Assembly: GCA_902800305.1 (NCBI GenBank)
Contig: CADCDP010000027.1
Location: forward strand, 1 to 36,833
Direction: 5' to 3'
DNA from: an uncultured Bacteroidales bacterium
GTDB lineage: Bacteria > Bacteroidota > Bacteroidia > Bacteroidales > Bacteroidaceae
Length of the DNA stretch: 36,833 bases
Shown: positions 17,201 through 23,697 of the stretch, one piece after another
Layout of the letters: each line of letters starts with the position of its first letter
How positions within the stretch are numbered: position 1 is the stretch's first letter
Made by a program: the position numbers and the translations under genes
Notes under the pieces: model-generated
What the model saw: the letters and a program-made list of their open reading frames with translations, nothing else
Database searches by the model: none
What the model was told of the DNA's origin: nothing

Positions 17201-18827
17201 CCTCTTCGGGGATGTAGCTGAGGTTCACACCCGTCGTGTCACTCATGTACTTGATGTCCATCTTGAACTTCTCCTTCTGCACCGACTGGGCATTGAGGCT
17301 ATAGACATTCTTCATCATCAAGTCCCAGTTGCCCAACTTCGGCGAACCCGAGGTGTTCTTCAAGAGCTTCACGAACAGTGCTTTGTTGTTGTCGTTCACG
17401 TCCGACGAGAACTCACCCACTTGGTAGGTCTGCCCGTTATAGGTATATTCGAAAGCCACGGCCAACACCTGATTCGTCTGCAACGTGGATTTCAAGCTGA
17501 TATAGCCCAAATGTGCATTGAGCGTATATTCCGTCGAGGGGAGCAGACGTGCGTTCTCCACCTTCTCATAGTCCACACCACCTTGCAGGAACACATCGAG
17601 GATGGCACTCGTCTGGTCAACATTTCGGGCTTCGCTGTAGGTGCCGACCATCTTCGAATAGAGGTCATTGCTTCCGTTGCTCGGGTTGTTCGTCCCATTG
17701 CCTGCCCACGTCTGGTTGCTGATTTTGTTGCGTTCGCCAATATCGACAAAACCGATGATGTTGCGCGTGTTCTCCGTCGCTCCACCCGTGTTGGTCACCC
17801 ACACTTCCATGCGCTTGATGGTCACACCGCTGGTCACGTTAGGCAATGTGGAACAGGCACGGTCGTATGTGTCGTGGAAGTAGTGGGCAAGGAAGAAGTG
17901 GCGGTTCTCGTCGTAGTTGTAAGCCTGAATCTCGTAAGTAGATAGCTGACTGCCTCCCTGACTGCTGACCGTCTTCGATTTCGACTTCTTCTGGCTCACA
18001 ACCGTCTGCAAGCTCAGTTTCCCGAACTGCAAGTCCGTCCGAATACCAAACAACGTGTTCGAACCCTTAATCAGGCTCGAATTGGTGGGGAACGTGATGT
18101 TACCCGCCTCCAACAGCTTCACGATTTCGTCCTCCTTCCCCTCGTAAGCCAGTTTCAGGTTCTTCGAGTCGAAGTCGAACGTCGCCTCCGTGTTGTAGTT
18201 GAGGTTAAAGTCCATCTTGTCGCCCACCTTGGCGTTCACGCTGATGTTGATTTTCTCGTCGAAGTCAAACGCCTTCGTCGTACGGCTCCGCTCCGACAAC
18301 GACGGGTTGTCGGTAAACTTATAATTATAGCCGAACTTCAGTTCCGCACTACCTTGTGTCTTGATTTGCACACCACCAGGACCGAAAATCTTCTCAGCAG
18401 GGCCCAAGTCGAAGTGCATATTCGTGAAGTCGAACTTATCCTTCCCCTTCGTCACAAACAGCGAGTCGTTCCGCACCTTGAAATAATCGCGGAAAGACTT
18501 CTTCTCCGACCACTTCAGATACTCGTCTGGAGTCATCATCCAAGGCTGACTCAGGAACTTGTCGCCCAACTTCGTTCCCACCTTATACAAGCCAGACTTC
18601 TCGTCATAGATGGCGGTGTCAGGCTTCAAGTTGTCAGGCTCCTGTAAGTCCATCGGAAACTCCTTGGAATGCAGTTCCAGCGGCTCATCCGTCTTTCGCA
18701 CCTTCACCGTGTCAGCCACATTTTCCGTGACAAATAAAGTCGACGCGCCATTGCCCACTTCGGCAATAGCACTCACGCTCATCATAATCAGCAAGATGTA
18801 TAATATATTTCGAAGAGTCAGTCTCAC
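11283..18827 (-). CDS. sprA: Type IX secretion outer-membrane translocon SprA/Sov
   Basis: A 2514-residue protein of the size of SprA (Flavobacterium) and Sov (Porphyromonas), the giant outer-membrane barrel that releases type IX secretion cargo. It has a signal peptide (about residues 1-22) and then long stretches of beta-rich sequence (TQGSAELKFGYNYKF near 150, ISVNAKVGDKMDFNLNYN near 195) typical of SprA. The C terminus ends in alternating residues (ADFGVSMKFSLTR), like an outer-membrane beta strand. Two lysine-rich, low-complexity inserts are unusual: about 1873-1935 and 2388-2424. The start is GTG at 18827; the next in-frame ATG (residue 15) would remove the signal peptide. Other T9SS genes are not in this window. 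Confidence 0.93.
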   Translation of the reverse strand: MRLTLRNILYILLIMMSVSAIAEVGNGASTLFVTENVADTVKVRKTDEPLELHSKEFPMDLQEPDNLKPDTAIYDEKSGLYKVGTKLGDKFLSQPWMMTPDEYLKWSEKKSFRDYFKVRNDSLFVTKGKDKFDFTNMHFDLGPAEKIFGPGGVQIKTQGSAELKFGYNYKFTDNPSLSERSRTTKAFDFDEKINISVNAKVGDKMDFNLNYNTEATFDFDSKNLKLAYEGKEDEIVKLLEAGNITFPTNSSLIKGSNTLFGIRTDLQFGKLSLQTVVSQKKSKSKTVSSQGGSQLSTYEIQAYNYDENRHFFLAHYFHDTYDRACSTLPNVTSGVTIKRMEVWVTNTGGATENTRNIIGFVDIGERNKISNQTWAGNGTNNPSNGSNDLYSKMVGTYSEARNVDQTSAILDVFLQGGVDYEKVENARLLPSTEYTLNAHLGYISLKSTLQTNQVLAVAFEYTYNGQTYQVGEFSSDVNDNNKALFVKLLKNTSGSPKLGNWDLMMKNVYSLNAQSVQKEKFKMDIKYMSDTTGVNLSYIPEEAFKQTTLLRMMNLDRLDDNGKTNPNGKFDFLEGYTIQAQTGRVIFPVVEPFGDWLRQKLGNDDIADKYCYDELYDSTKTMAKQVAEKNKFTLMGEYKASNGSEIKISDGYVPQGSVKVTAGGVELTEGSDYTVDYTNGIVRIINQSIIDAGTNVSVSLEDQTEFSTMRKTMLGLNWEYDFSKNFNIGGTLLKVSEKPLTSKVAMGAEPLNNMLWGFHVNWKQNSQWLTNLLDKLPFLNLSAPSSISFTGEYAQLNAGEAHGTQGNASYLDDFERTKTPISVLEPKEWVLSSTPSHLPYGTLTNDVKYGYNRARLAWYTIEPLFTRRSSSLTPSHIKSDLNQLSNHYVREVYVREVYPNRDTNQGESNTLSILNMAYYPSERGPYNLDTDLDQDGHLNDPRKRWGGMMRKIDTSDFETSNVQYIEFWMLDPFIYTKDDRRFGGDFYINLGDVSEDILKDGKKFYESGMPVNSASTYTETMWGRIPSEQSVVYSFSNESGARQRQDIGLNGLADADERTFGVYADYLNAIKGKVSTAAYDSIYEDPAGDDYHYFRGSDFDAAHTSVLDRYKRINSPEGNSPNTSESGESYSTAYKSQPDVEDVNLDYTMNEYENFYEYHVSIRPEDFVVGRNFIVDSRKTSVKLRNGNTEDATWYEFRIPVDEFEHKEGSINDFSSIRFMRMYMTGFEEPIVLRFANLDLVSGEWRNYTQTLYTGDKPSVSGSIVPSAVNIEENNDKTPVNYVLPPGVTRILDPSQPQLTQENEQALALTVENLATGDARAVYKTLNKDLRHYRHLQMFIHANALEGDTELQNDQMSVFFRLGSDYKSNYYEYEIPLTLTPAGHYDTYTSQGCKAVWPDENMLDIDFEVLTNLKHQRNKDKAMGAASYTQLYSAYDADRPNNKISVIGNPSLGEVKVMMIGVRNNGRRTGSVEVWVNELRMQDYSNEGGWAAQGNMNVQLSDFGSVNLTGHVETAGFGGLEEGVNERRNDNLYEWSITTQFELGKFFPEKWRMQLPFYYSYSWQKLSPKYNPFDTDMLLKDALNECETSAARDSLSSLTETIVKNKNFSLSNWKSGVQSRNPMPWDPANLAFSYSYSQRYKTGETTVYENEENWKLNLSYNYSPKFKPWEPFKNLKGKSKWLDIVKAQNLQWLPQSISFNTDLTRSYYEFQQRDIDAGTQLPVTFSDQILWNRDLNVRWDIFKALKLSWTSATHAEIEEPYTVVNKHLYPDEYSAWKDSVKRSLKSFGRPLTYKGTFNGSYQVPLNKIPILDWLSADGSYTADYGWTRGTELEDGTSLGHTATTQRTININGKVNFETLYKKWNFLADAEKRFSGNNKKNDKNSKNNSKNSKTAAKDTKEAKGKEGKDTKEGEDGKENAANKDPKAQANAKKTKGFTKEVTLNDSTATEVKHGQNSKRLMVRATSEGKTYKLKYKKVDANTISVKNRDTIPVKINVVAKKPLDELTWYKTAQVFARALMMVRNASISYRNTYALTLPGFRTEVGDAFGQKRINGMLSPGLDFAFGAVGDGYIDKAAQNGWLMQNGSNITTPATTTAMEDLQLKATIEPFRDFKIDLNASRTVNKAKSIQFMYAGMPTTQSGSFSMTVISIGSAFDTGGNINNNYHSKHFQRFLDNMPKIQQRLEEKYASTTYPATAGSQWAGQPYNAENGGVNLYSADVMVPAFLDAYCGGNALSSPLDIFPALSRMMPNWSIKYSGLTKLVPWFADHFKSFNINHTYKSVYAVGAYNTYSTFMSYMGDMGFITDVTTNNPIPSSMYNVSTVSLNESFSPLIGVDMTLNNGMTAKLEYKKTRTLNLSMTSVALTENFSNDIVVGLGYKLKDLNLFGAKNIQSGESKKSKSKSKNSKNKEEDNKSNTNSRTNTRTRGVSHDLNIRADFSYRLQNALNRNIQTSVTTATNGATAYKVAVSADYTFSRLLTLSGFLDWQKNVPLVSQSSYPTITADFGVSMKFSLTR

Positions 18828-19242
18828 TCCTATGTTCCTTATTTAGTATCGTAAAAAAAATAACTTGGTACGTTTTATGCCCCTGCGAGGCGTAGAAAGA
18901 AAAAATAGAAAAAAATAGGCAAAAATATTTAAAAAATTTTTTCCATGTTTTTATTTGTTTTTCTTTATTTTTCTTTTTAATGCCGCAAAGCGGCAAATCA
19001 TACCAATTTCTTTTTTTATGGTTTCTTATCCATAGAAACGTAAAAAAGCCCCAAATATTGTGTGGAAAGGTGTATTTGTAGCGGAAAACTTCAGCCAATT
19101 CCCCATGTCCCCCTAAAGAGATACGAGCCTGATAGGGAAGTGACAACGTGCTACAGAGATAAGAGACACCGAGCCTGAAAGTGATCTGACATCTGGCAGC
19201 GACACGCTTGGACATGCCGCGCCATCCGTCAAGACTTGGTAG
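18828..19242. other. Long AT-rich leader region upstream of sprA
   Basis: No convincing gene. The sprA-proximal part (about 18850-18980) has long A and T runs. A possible minus-strand -7 element TATTTTTG lies at the complement of 18920-18927 without a clear TTTG partner. A short hairpin TGCCGC-AAA-GCGGCA sits at 18981-18995 and lacks the T run of a terminator. An open frame through this region (18712-19380, minus) overlaps the sprA signal peptide and looks like chance. Confidence 0.45.
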
Positions 19243-19327
19243 CGAACACGAATGCAACAAATAAAACACGAAAGGCCAAGCCCCGCAAGACCAGACCATT
19301 CGTGTTGATTCGTATGATTCGTGTTCG
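19243..19327. repeat. Small element with 11-bp inverted ends
   Basis: CGAACACGAAT at 19243-19253 and ATTCGTGTTCG at 19317-19327 are perfect inverted copies bracketing 85 bases. ATTCGTGTT is also repeated directly at 19298 and 19317. It lies just downstream of the dockerin gene at 19355. It resembles a short non-autonomous palindromic repeat and carries no ORF. Confidence 0.6.
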
Positions 19328-19354
19328 TTTGAAAGAAAAGTAAACAAAGGGGTC

Positions 19355-20119
19355 TTACTTCCCCAAGATGATGTTGACAAGAGTAGTCACGTCGGAGATG
19401 TCAATGTGTCCATCTTCGTTCAAATCGCCAGCGGTCTTAGGCCAACTGAATGTTGCCGTCACCACCTCCGAGTCAGCATATCCTTCTGCGGTTGCGTAAG
19501 TATTCACCATGAAAGCAGGAGAAACGTCAATTTCACCGTCCTCGCTTGTCTGGTTCTCTGCCATAACGATGTTTGTCACACATTTTGCCCCCTCCGTCGC
19601 ACATGTCACCTTCACCTTTCCATTGGCAAATGAAATGGTGGGTGTGGCACATTTTTTTATCGGCACAATCACAGAGAAGGAGACATCGGCACACGTGTGG
19701 CTCACGGCATCTGCTGTGGCTGTGCGAACAGTATAGAGTTTTCCGTTAGCTTCGATGGCTGTGCTTCCCACTGTGATGGGGATGCGCAGGAGTTCACCAC
19801 TCTTGAACGCCTTCTGCTCCGTATTGTAGAGGATGAAGAGGAGGTCGCCATTGCTGAGCGTCTCCACTTCGAGGGTGTGCCCATCGGTGGCGGTGCCGAG
19901 CGTGATGCCGTATGTGTCACCGCTGGTCGTGAGGGTCACGCCTTCGGGCAGTGAAAGGTTGAATTGCAGGGCGGTCATGGAGGTGCCTCCGGTGAGGCTG
20001 ACCACCAGTGTCGTCTCTTCGCCCGTCTGTGCCTCGATGTTCGTCACCGAAAGGCTTTGGGCGCGAGCATTAACAATCAGGATTGTCAATGCCGTTATGA
20101 TGATGTAAAGTCTTCTCAT
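19355..20119 (-). CDS. Secreted protein with cohesin-like domain and single dockerin repeat
   Basis: A 254-residue protein with a signal peptide (about 1-20, ending NARA). Residues about 22-145 look like a cohesin-type beta sandwich (SVTNIEAQTGEETTLVVSLT, then MTALQFNLSLPEGVTL). A small sheet domain follows (CATPTISFANGKVKVTC, about 156-225), like those near the ends of Bacteroidetes secreted proteins. The tail is one dockerin F-hand (GDLNEDGHIDISDVTTLVNI, then ILGK). Only one of the two usual dockerin repeats is present. It may be a cell-surface or adhesion component; partner and ligand are unknown. Confidence 0.8.
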   Translation of the reverse strand: MRRLYIIITALTILIVNARAQSLSVTNIEAQTGEETTLVVSLTGGTSMTALQFNLSLPEGVTLTTSGDTYGITLGTATDGHTLEVETLSNGDLLFILYNTEQKAFKSGELLRIPITVGSTAIEANGKLYTVRTATADAVSHTCADVSFSVIVPIKKCATPTISFANGKVKVTCATEGAKCVTNIVMAENQTSEDGEIDVSPAFMVNTYATAEGYADSEVVTATFSWPKTAGDLNEDGHIDISDVTTLVNIILGK

Positions 20120-20208
20120 GTTTCTTTTTTAGAACCATATATAACTGCTGATCCTGTTAGTTTTGGCTGTAGTATAATATTTTCAACTAAGTTATCATTG
20201 AATTTCAT
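20116..20208 (-). CDS. Possible 30-residue ORF coupled to the cohesin-dockerin gene
   Basis: This ORF starts 2 bases after the stop of the gene at 20211-20726 and ends with a TGA that overlaps the next ATG (ATGA). The product begins MKFNDNLVENIILQPKLTGS and matches no family I know. Composition is AT-rich like the 3' half of its upstream neighbour. It could be a small gene, a leader peptide, or a chance open frame. Confidence 0.3.
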   Translation of the reverse strand: MKFNDNLVENIILQPKLTGSAVIYGSKKET

Positions 20209-20210
20209 AT

Positions 20211-20726
20211 TTATTTGATTTTTACATTTCCATTAAATGATTTAGCTCTAAATAAAGTAGTATATATTTTTATATCATTAGTTATAGTTGGTTCACTTAC
20301 AAAATCTTCAAATTCATTTTCTAATGAATCTTCAAATCTTAAATTAATATCAGAATTAACTGCAATATAGATTGGAACTTTTGTAGTACTCACAATTATA
20401 GTATCATCATCACTAAATATTTGTGTTCCTACACTTGGTTTACTATCACTTATCTTTCTCCAACCAGGATTTGTACCAGTTGCTAAATTAGAACCATCTG
20501 TTGGTAATGCTGTAGGAGCAGTAGCACCGACATACCAATAATAAGCTGTTTCCTTAGCGATTCCACCACCTTTCTTCATTATCTGGATAACGGCATTGAT
20601 GTCAGCCACATCAACTACACCATCCTCATTCACGTCACCTTTCAACGTTCCTGTGCCCTCACTCTGTGCAAATGCACTTGCGCTCAGCAGCACCACTGCC
20701 AGCAGCATGAAAAATTTTGTTCTCAT
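20211..20726 (-). CDS. Secreted protein with dockerin repeat and Tyr/Trp module
   Basis: A 171-residue protein from the ATG at 20726, which begins a signal peptide (MRTKFFMLLAVVLLSASAFA). One dockerin F-hand follows at about 29-55 (GDVNEDGVVDVADINAVIQI). The rest starts YYWYVGATAPTALPTDG and contains GWRKI and IYIAVNSDINLRF, a pattern I associate with uncharacterised Bacteroidetes surface proteins. The dockerin-coding part has the GC content of the neighbourhood, but the 3' two thirds (20211-20540) is strikingly AT-rich, suggesting a mosaic origin. No catalytic residues are visible. Confidence 0.72.
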   Translation of the reverse strand: MRTKFFMLLAVVLLSASAFAQSEGTGTLKGDVNEDGVVDVADINAVIQIMKKGGGIAKETAYYWYVGATAPTALPTDGSNLATGTNPGWRKISDSKPSVGTQIFSDDDTIIVSTTKVPIYIAVNSDINLRFEDSLENEFEDFVSEPTITNDIKIYTTLFRAKSFNGNVKIK

Positions 20727-20812
20727 AATTGTTTTGGGTTTTAATAAGTTAATAATGATTGTTATTTTGAGTTCAGCACAAAAAGAAAACGTGGACAAAT
20801 TACTTCGTCTAC

Positions 20813-20929
20813 GTATTCCTTGGTATCGGCAAACACCTTATGCACTTTAACGAGTAAAAGCCCACGCCAAACGACGTGAGCATTAACCTTTACTCTTGTG
20901 CATTCTTCAATTTGCCGATTTAGGAATAC
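20813..20929. repeat. 117-nt nested palindrome
   Basis: Five nested stems share one centre: GTATTCCT (20813)/AGGAATAC (20922); TCGGCAAA (20826)/TTTGCCGA (20911); ATGCAC (20840)/GTGCAT (20898); GAGTAAA (20852)/TTTACTC (20889); GCCCACG (20860)/CGTGAGC (20875, one mismatch). Small bulges separate the stems and the central loop is 8 bases. No T run follows on either strand, so it is not a classical terminator. It lies between the ParE-type toxin gene and the dockerin gene (both minus). Confidence 0.75.
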
Positions 20930-21011
20930 AAGACTATAAGCTAACGCTTTCCTAATATGTTTATGTCCTTATGTTACATAGGCTGGGAGGAGTTTGTGGT
21001 AAATGATCTTT

Positions 21012-21329
21012 TTATTTTATCTGGTTTGCCTGCTCCTTGGGCTCGCGTCGGGTGTCCCAAAAGTCAGCGACAATGATTGTTTCGTTCTCGATATAGTAGA
21101 TGAGTTTGTTCAGCTTGTTGATGACGATGCTACGATATGGTATGGAACGCTGTTGAAGCAAAGGCTCCAACGCCCCCACCTCTGGCATCTCTTTCAGAGT
21201 TTGTTGCCATTCAATGACTTTATCAGCAAGATGTGCGTGGCCTTGAGAACCACTATGTATAAGTACATAGTTCAATGTCTTGCGCAAATGCTGACGAGCG
21301 AGAGGTGTCCACTTTATTTTCATCGTCAT
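21012..21329 (-). CDS. ParE/RelE-family toxin
   Basis: A 105-residue protein with the compact ParE/RelE layout: KIKWTPLARQHLRKTLNYV at the start, then IPYRSIVINKLNKLIYYIEN and IIVADFWDTRREPK. ParE members poison DNA gyrase; RelE members cut ribosome-bound mRNA. The sequence is closer to ParE, but the target cannot be read from sequence. The start overlaps the antitoxin stop by 4 bases (ATGA). Confidence 0.85.
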   Translation of the reverse strand: MTMKIKWTPLARQHLRKTLNYVLIHSGSQGHAHLADKVIEWQQTLKEMPEVGALEPLLQQRSIPYRSIVINKLNKLIYYIENETIIVADFWDTRREPKEQANQIK

Positions 21330-21583
21330 GCTGTTTGACTGTATAAAACAGATTCTTCCAATTCCTTGACGATATCTTCCTCGTCAATCAATTGCCCCAT
21401 TGCCACTTGTCGTTCTGCCTCATCAAGACGTGCGTTGATTTCCTCCATTGTATAAGGTGACAGCGCTTCTTCCTCTTGTCGAGCCTCTTCATACAAATGG
21501 TCGGCAATCCATCGCTTGTTGTCTGCCGTCAGGGTCAGCCCCTGCAGGTACAGCCATAAGTTGTTGAGTGATACTGCGTTCAT
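21326..21583 (-). CDS. Antitoxin for the ParE/RelE-type toxin
   Basis: An 85-residue acidic protein upstream of and overlapping the toxin gene. The N terminus (NNLWLYLQGLTLTADNKRWI) and middle (LYEEARQEEEALSPYTMEEI) look helical; the C terminus is acidic (LIDEEDIVKELEESV). I do not recognise its DNA-binding fold. Its role is inferred from gene order, size and overlap. A promoter lies at 21673-21704. Confidence 0.75.
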   Translation of the reverse strand: MNAVSLNNLWLYLQGLTLTADNKRWIADHLYEEARQEEEALSPYTMEEINARLDEAERQVAMGQLIDEEDIVKELEESVLYSQTA

Positions 21584-21672
21584 CTTTCTATATAAGCATT
21601 ATGTTTCTATCTTATCAATAAGGCACGGCACAAAAGCACCGCACGAGGGCACACAAGATGCCCTTTCGGGGA

Positions 21673-21704
21673 CAAAGTAAATAAAAAACGAAGAAACAGC
21701 CAAA
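21673..21704 (-). promoter_or_regulatory. Promoter of the ParE-type toxin-antitoxin pair
   Basis: On the minus strand, TTTG (complement of 21701-21704) is followed by 20 bases and TTACTTTG (complement of 21673-21680), one mismatch from TAnnTTTG. The leader of about 84 bases holds a short hairpin GGGCA/TGCCC at 21647-21663, which might bind a regulator. Confidence 0.6.
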
Positions 21705-21863
21705 CTTTTGGGAAGAAAAATGTGTGAGCTGGCATAAAAGGGTTGCTTGAAGTAGCTCAATTAGAAGATAGGAGAAAGTTTAGAGAAGAAAAGCACGTCA
21801 ACTTGAAACAGCCCTCACTAGAAAAAGTGACAACCTGAGTCCGCGAGTTGCAAAACTTCCGAT

Positions 21864-21950
21864 GACTCTTCGACGTAGAGTCTCAAGGGGCAACGACGTA
21901 GAGTCACGAGGGGCAACGACGAAGAGTCACGCGAGGCAACGTCGTTGCCT
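21864..21950. repeat. Three 23-bp tandem repeats with flanking hairpins
   Basis: Units at 21872-21894, 21895-21917 and 21918-21940 share GACGWAGAGTC at the start and GGCAAC at the end. The array is preceded by GACTCT pairing with AGAGTC (21864-21882) and closes with a hairpin AGGCAAC-GTC-GTTGCCT (21934-21950). There are no unique spacers, so it is not a CRISPR. It lies in the 616-base gap 21584-22199. Otherwise that gap holds the toxin promoter, a small hairpin TCGGTT/AACCGA at 22069-22082 and the GH30 promoter. Confidence 0.7.
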
Positions 21951-22144
21951 ATAGGGAAAATGTTGGCAAAATAGCCTTTTCTTTTGTTTTAAAAGGGCAC
22001 CTTCATTGGGGCTTTTTTCGCAGACTTCAGCGTAATCTTGCCAACAGACTTGCATTTGCTGGCTGGAATCGGTTCTAACCGAATCAATTAGGGGCTTGTG
22101 GCCGCTATTTTCTCCCGATATTTTAAGTTTTTTGCTACGACAGG

Positions 22145-22174
22145 CTTGCAAACCAATATTTTTATGTAGCTTTG
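22145..22174 (+). promoter_or_regulatory. Promoter of the GH30 gene
   Basis: TAGCTTTG at 22167-22174 matches TAnnTTTG exactly. The -33 position has CTTG (22145-22148), one mismatch from TTTG, with 18 bases between. Predicted start near 22181, about 19 bases before the ATG. Confidence 0.6.
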
Positions 22175-22199
22175 CAAGTAATTTTATACTTTACACATC

Positions 22200-23696
22200 A
22201 TGAGAAAGGTTTTAACTTCTATTTTTGCGCTGATGGCTGCTACAGCCATCCATGCTGCTACTTACATCGTCATGGTGAAGAACACGCACTGTCAGACGGT
22301 GACGGGCTTCGGCGCGGCTTGTTGCGACGGGGCTATGCAACCCTACGGCGAAGACACGCAACCCGTCAGGTTGCTTTATGGTGCGCAGTCAAAGATTGGG
22401 CTGAACATCATGCGTATGGAAATTTCGCCCAGCTTCACGGGCGATAACTGGGGTGACTACGACTGGCACGGCTCGATGCCGTCGGCCAGAATCGTGAAGC
22501 AGCGGGGCGGCATCGTCTTCGGCACACCGTGGTCGCCTCCTGGCGAGTATAAGACGAACGGCAAGGCGCAGGGTGGCAACACGGAGGATGAGAATGCGGT
22601 GAGGGGCGAGTTGCGCACCGACTGCTACGAGAAGTTCTTCCCGTGGCTCAACACGTTTTTGGCCTACATGAGGCAGAACGGCGTGAAGGTGGATGCTGTG
22701 TCGGTGCAGAACGAGCCAGACTGGTGGGTCAACTACTCGGGCTGCCTCTACACACCTCAGCAGCAGGTGACGCTGGTGAAGAACTATGCCCAACTGCTCG
22801 ACAGGGAGAAATATAAGGGGGTGCGCCTTATCAGTGCCGAACCTCTGGGATTCGACCCCAGTTACTCGAATGCGCTGCTGAATGACCCTGTGGCGCGTGA
22901 GCAAGTAGATATTATCGCGGGACACCTCTATGGGCACCCACCATTGGGCAACATGAAGAGTGCTGCCGTGTTGGCTGAGAAGTATGGCAAGGAGGTGTGG
23001 ATGACGGAGCACTCGGTGTCTGACGCTCTTCAAGACCGTCTGCCCAACTGGACAGAGCAACTGGAGTTTGCCCGAGAGCTGAACGAGTGTATGCTGGCTG
23101 GCGGCACGGGCTATATTTACTGGTATATGCGTGCGCACTGGGCGTTTGTGGGTACGGGCGAGACAAAGTATGGTACTGACAACAAGAAGAACACGCTGTT
23201 GCCTCGTGCTTTTGTCATGTCGCACTTTGCAAAGCATGTCACAGGTTCCACCCGTCTGGACACGAAGAACTCGTTCACCGTCAACACCAATTCGCCCATC
23301 GAGGCTTCGGCTTACATCAAGGGCGACTCGCTCATCGTCATGGCCATCAACTCGACGGCGAACGACCACACGTTGAGAATCAAGCTGCCTTCCTACGTGA
23401 AGAGCGGTACACACGTGCTTTCGACGGGCAATGAGAAGGCGAACCTCTGTCAGGAGCTGCCTATCGAGATGGAGGAGCCGATGAACGACATCGCTGCCAA
23501 TATGCCTGCCCAAAGTGTGAACACCTATATCTTCATGATAGACCCAAGCAGCACGGCCATCACCGACCTGACTCCGACGGGTGAGGGCAGCAAGACCTAC
23601 TACGACCTACAAGGACGGAGGATGGACACGCCCCGTGGATTGTGCATCGAGAAGTCGGCTGACGGCTTCACCAGAAAAGTGTACATGGGGTTGTAA
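22200..23696 (+). CDS. Secreted GH30 glycosidase, probable glucuronoxylanase type
   Basis: A 498-residue secreted enzyme. Signal peptide about 1-19 (LMAATAIHA). The GH30 barrel starts with TVTGFGAA (34-40). The acid/base is E172 in VQNEPDWW and the nucleophile is E270 in VWMTEHS. The sequence looks most like the endo-xylanase branch (XynC-like), with TPWSPPGEYKTNG at 109-121 and YWYMRAHWAF near 310. The beta side domain follows (about 355-450). The tail TYYDLQGRRMDTPRGLCIEK ending in KVYMGL resembles the short sorting-type ends of many Prevotella secreted proteins. Substrate is inferred from family only. The stop is one base before the recG start. Confidence 0.85.
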   Translation: MRKVLTSIFALMAATAIHAATYIVMVKNTHCQTVTGFGAACCDGAMQPYGEDTQPVRLLYGAQSKIGLNIMRMEISPSFTGDNWGDYDWHGSMPSARIVKQRGGIVFGTPWSPPGEYKTNGKAQGGNTEDENAVRGELRTDCYEKFFPWLNTFLAYMRQNGVKVDAVSVQNEPDWWVNYSGCLYTPQQQVTLVKNYAQLLDREKYKGVRLISAEPLGFDPSYSNALLNDPVAREQVDIIAGHLYGHPPLGNMKSAAVLAEKYGKEVWMTEHSVSDALQDRLPNWTEQLEFARELNECMLAGGTGYIYWYMRAHWAFVGTGETKYGTDNKKNTLLPRAFVMSHFAKHVTGSTRLDTKNSFTVNTNSPIEASAYIKGDSLIVMAINSTANDHTLRIKLPSYVKSGTHVLSTGNEKANLCQELPIEMEEPMNDIAANMPAQSVNTYIFMIDPSSTAITDLTPTGEGSKTYYDLQGRRMDTPRGLCIEKSADGFTRKVYMGL

Positions 23697-23697
23697 T

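Noticed and set aside
18712..19380. A 222-codon minus-strand ORF spanning the sprA start
   Set aside because: It overlaps the sprA signal peptide and the end of the dockerin gene in another frame, and its product is low complexity (Lys/Phe-rich) from AT-rich DNA.
20813..20929. Integron attC site
   Set aside because: The palindrome lacks the RYYYAAC and GTTRRRY core sites at its ends, and no integrase or cassette array is nearby.
21927..22151. A 74-codon minus-strand ORF in the toxin-GH30 gap
   Set aside because: It runs into the 23-bp repeat array, has no promoter consensus and no recognisable domain. It looks like a chance open frame.
22389..23513. A 374-codon minus-strand ORF opposite the GH30 gene
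   Set aside because: The GH30 protein has a signal peptide, both catalytic glutamates and a promoter. The antisense product is rich in His and Arg with no recognisable motif.
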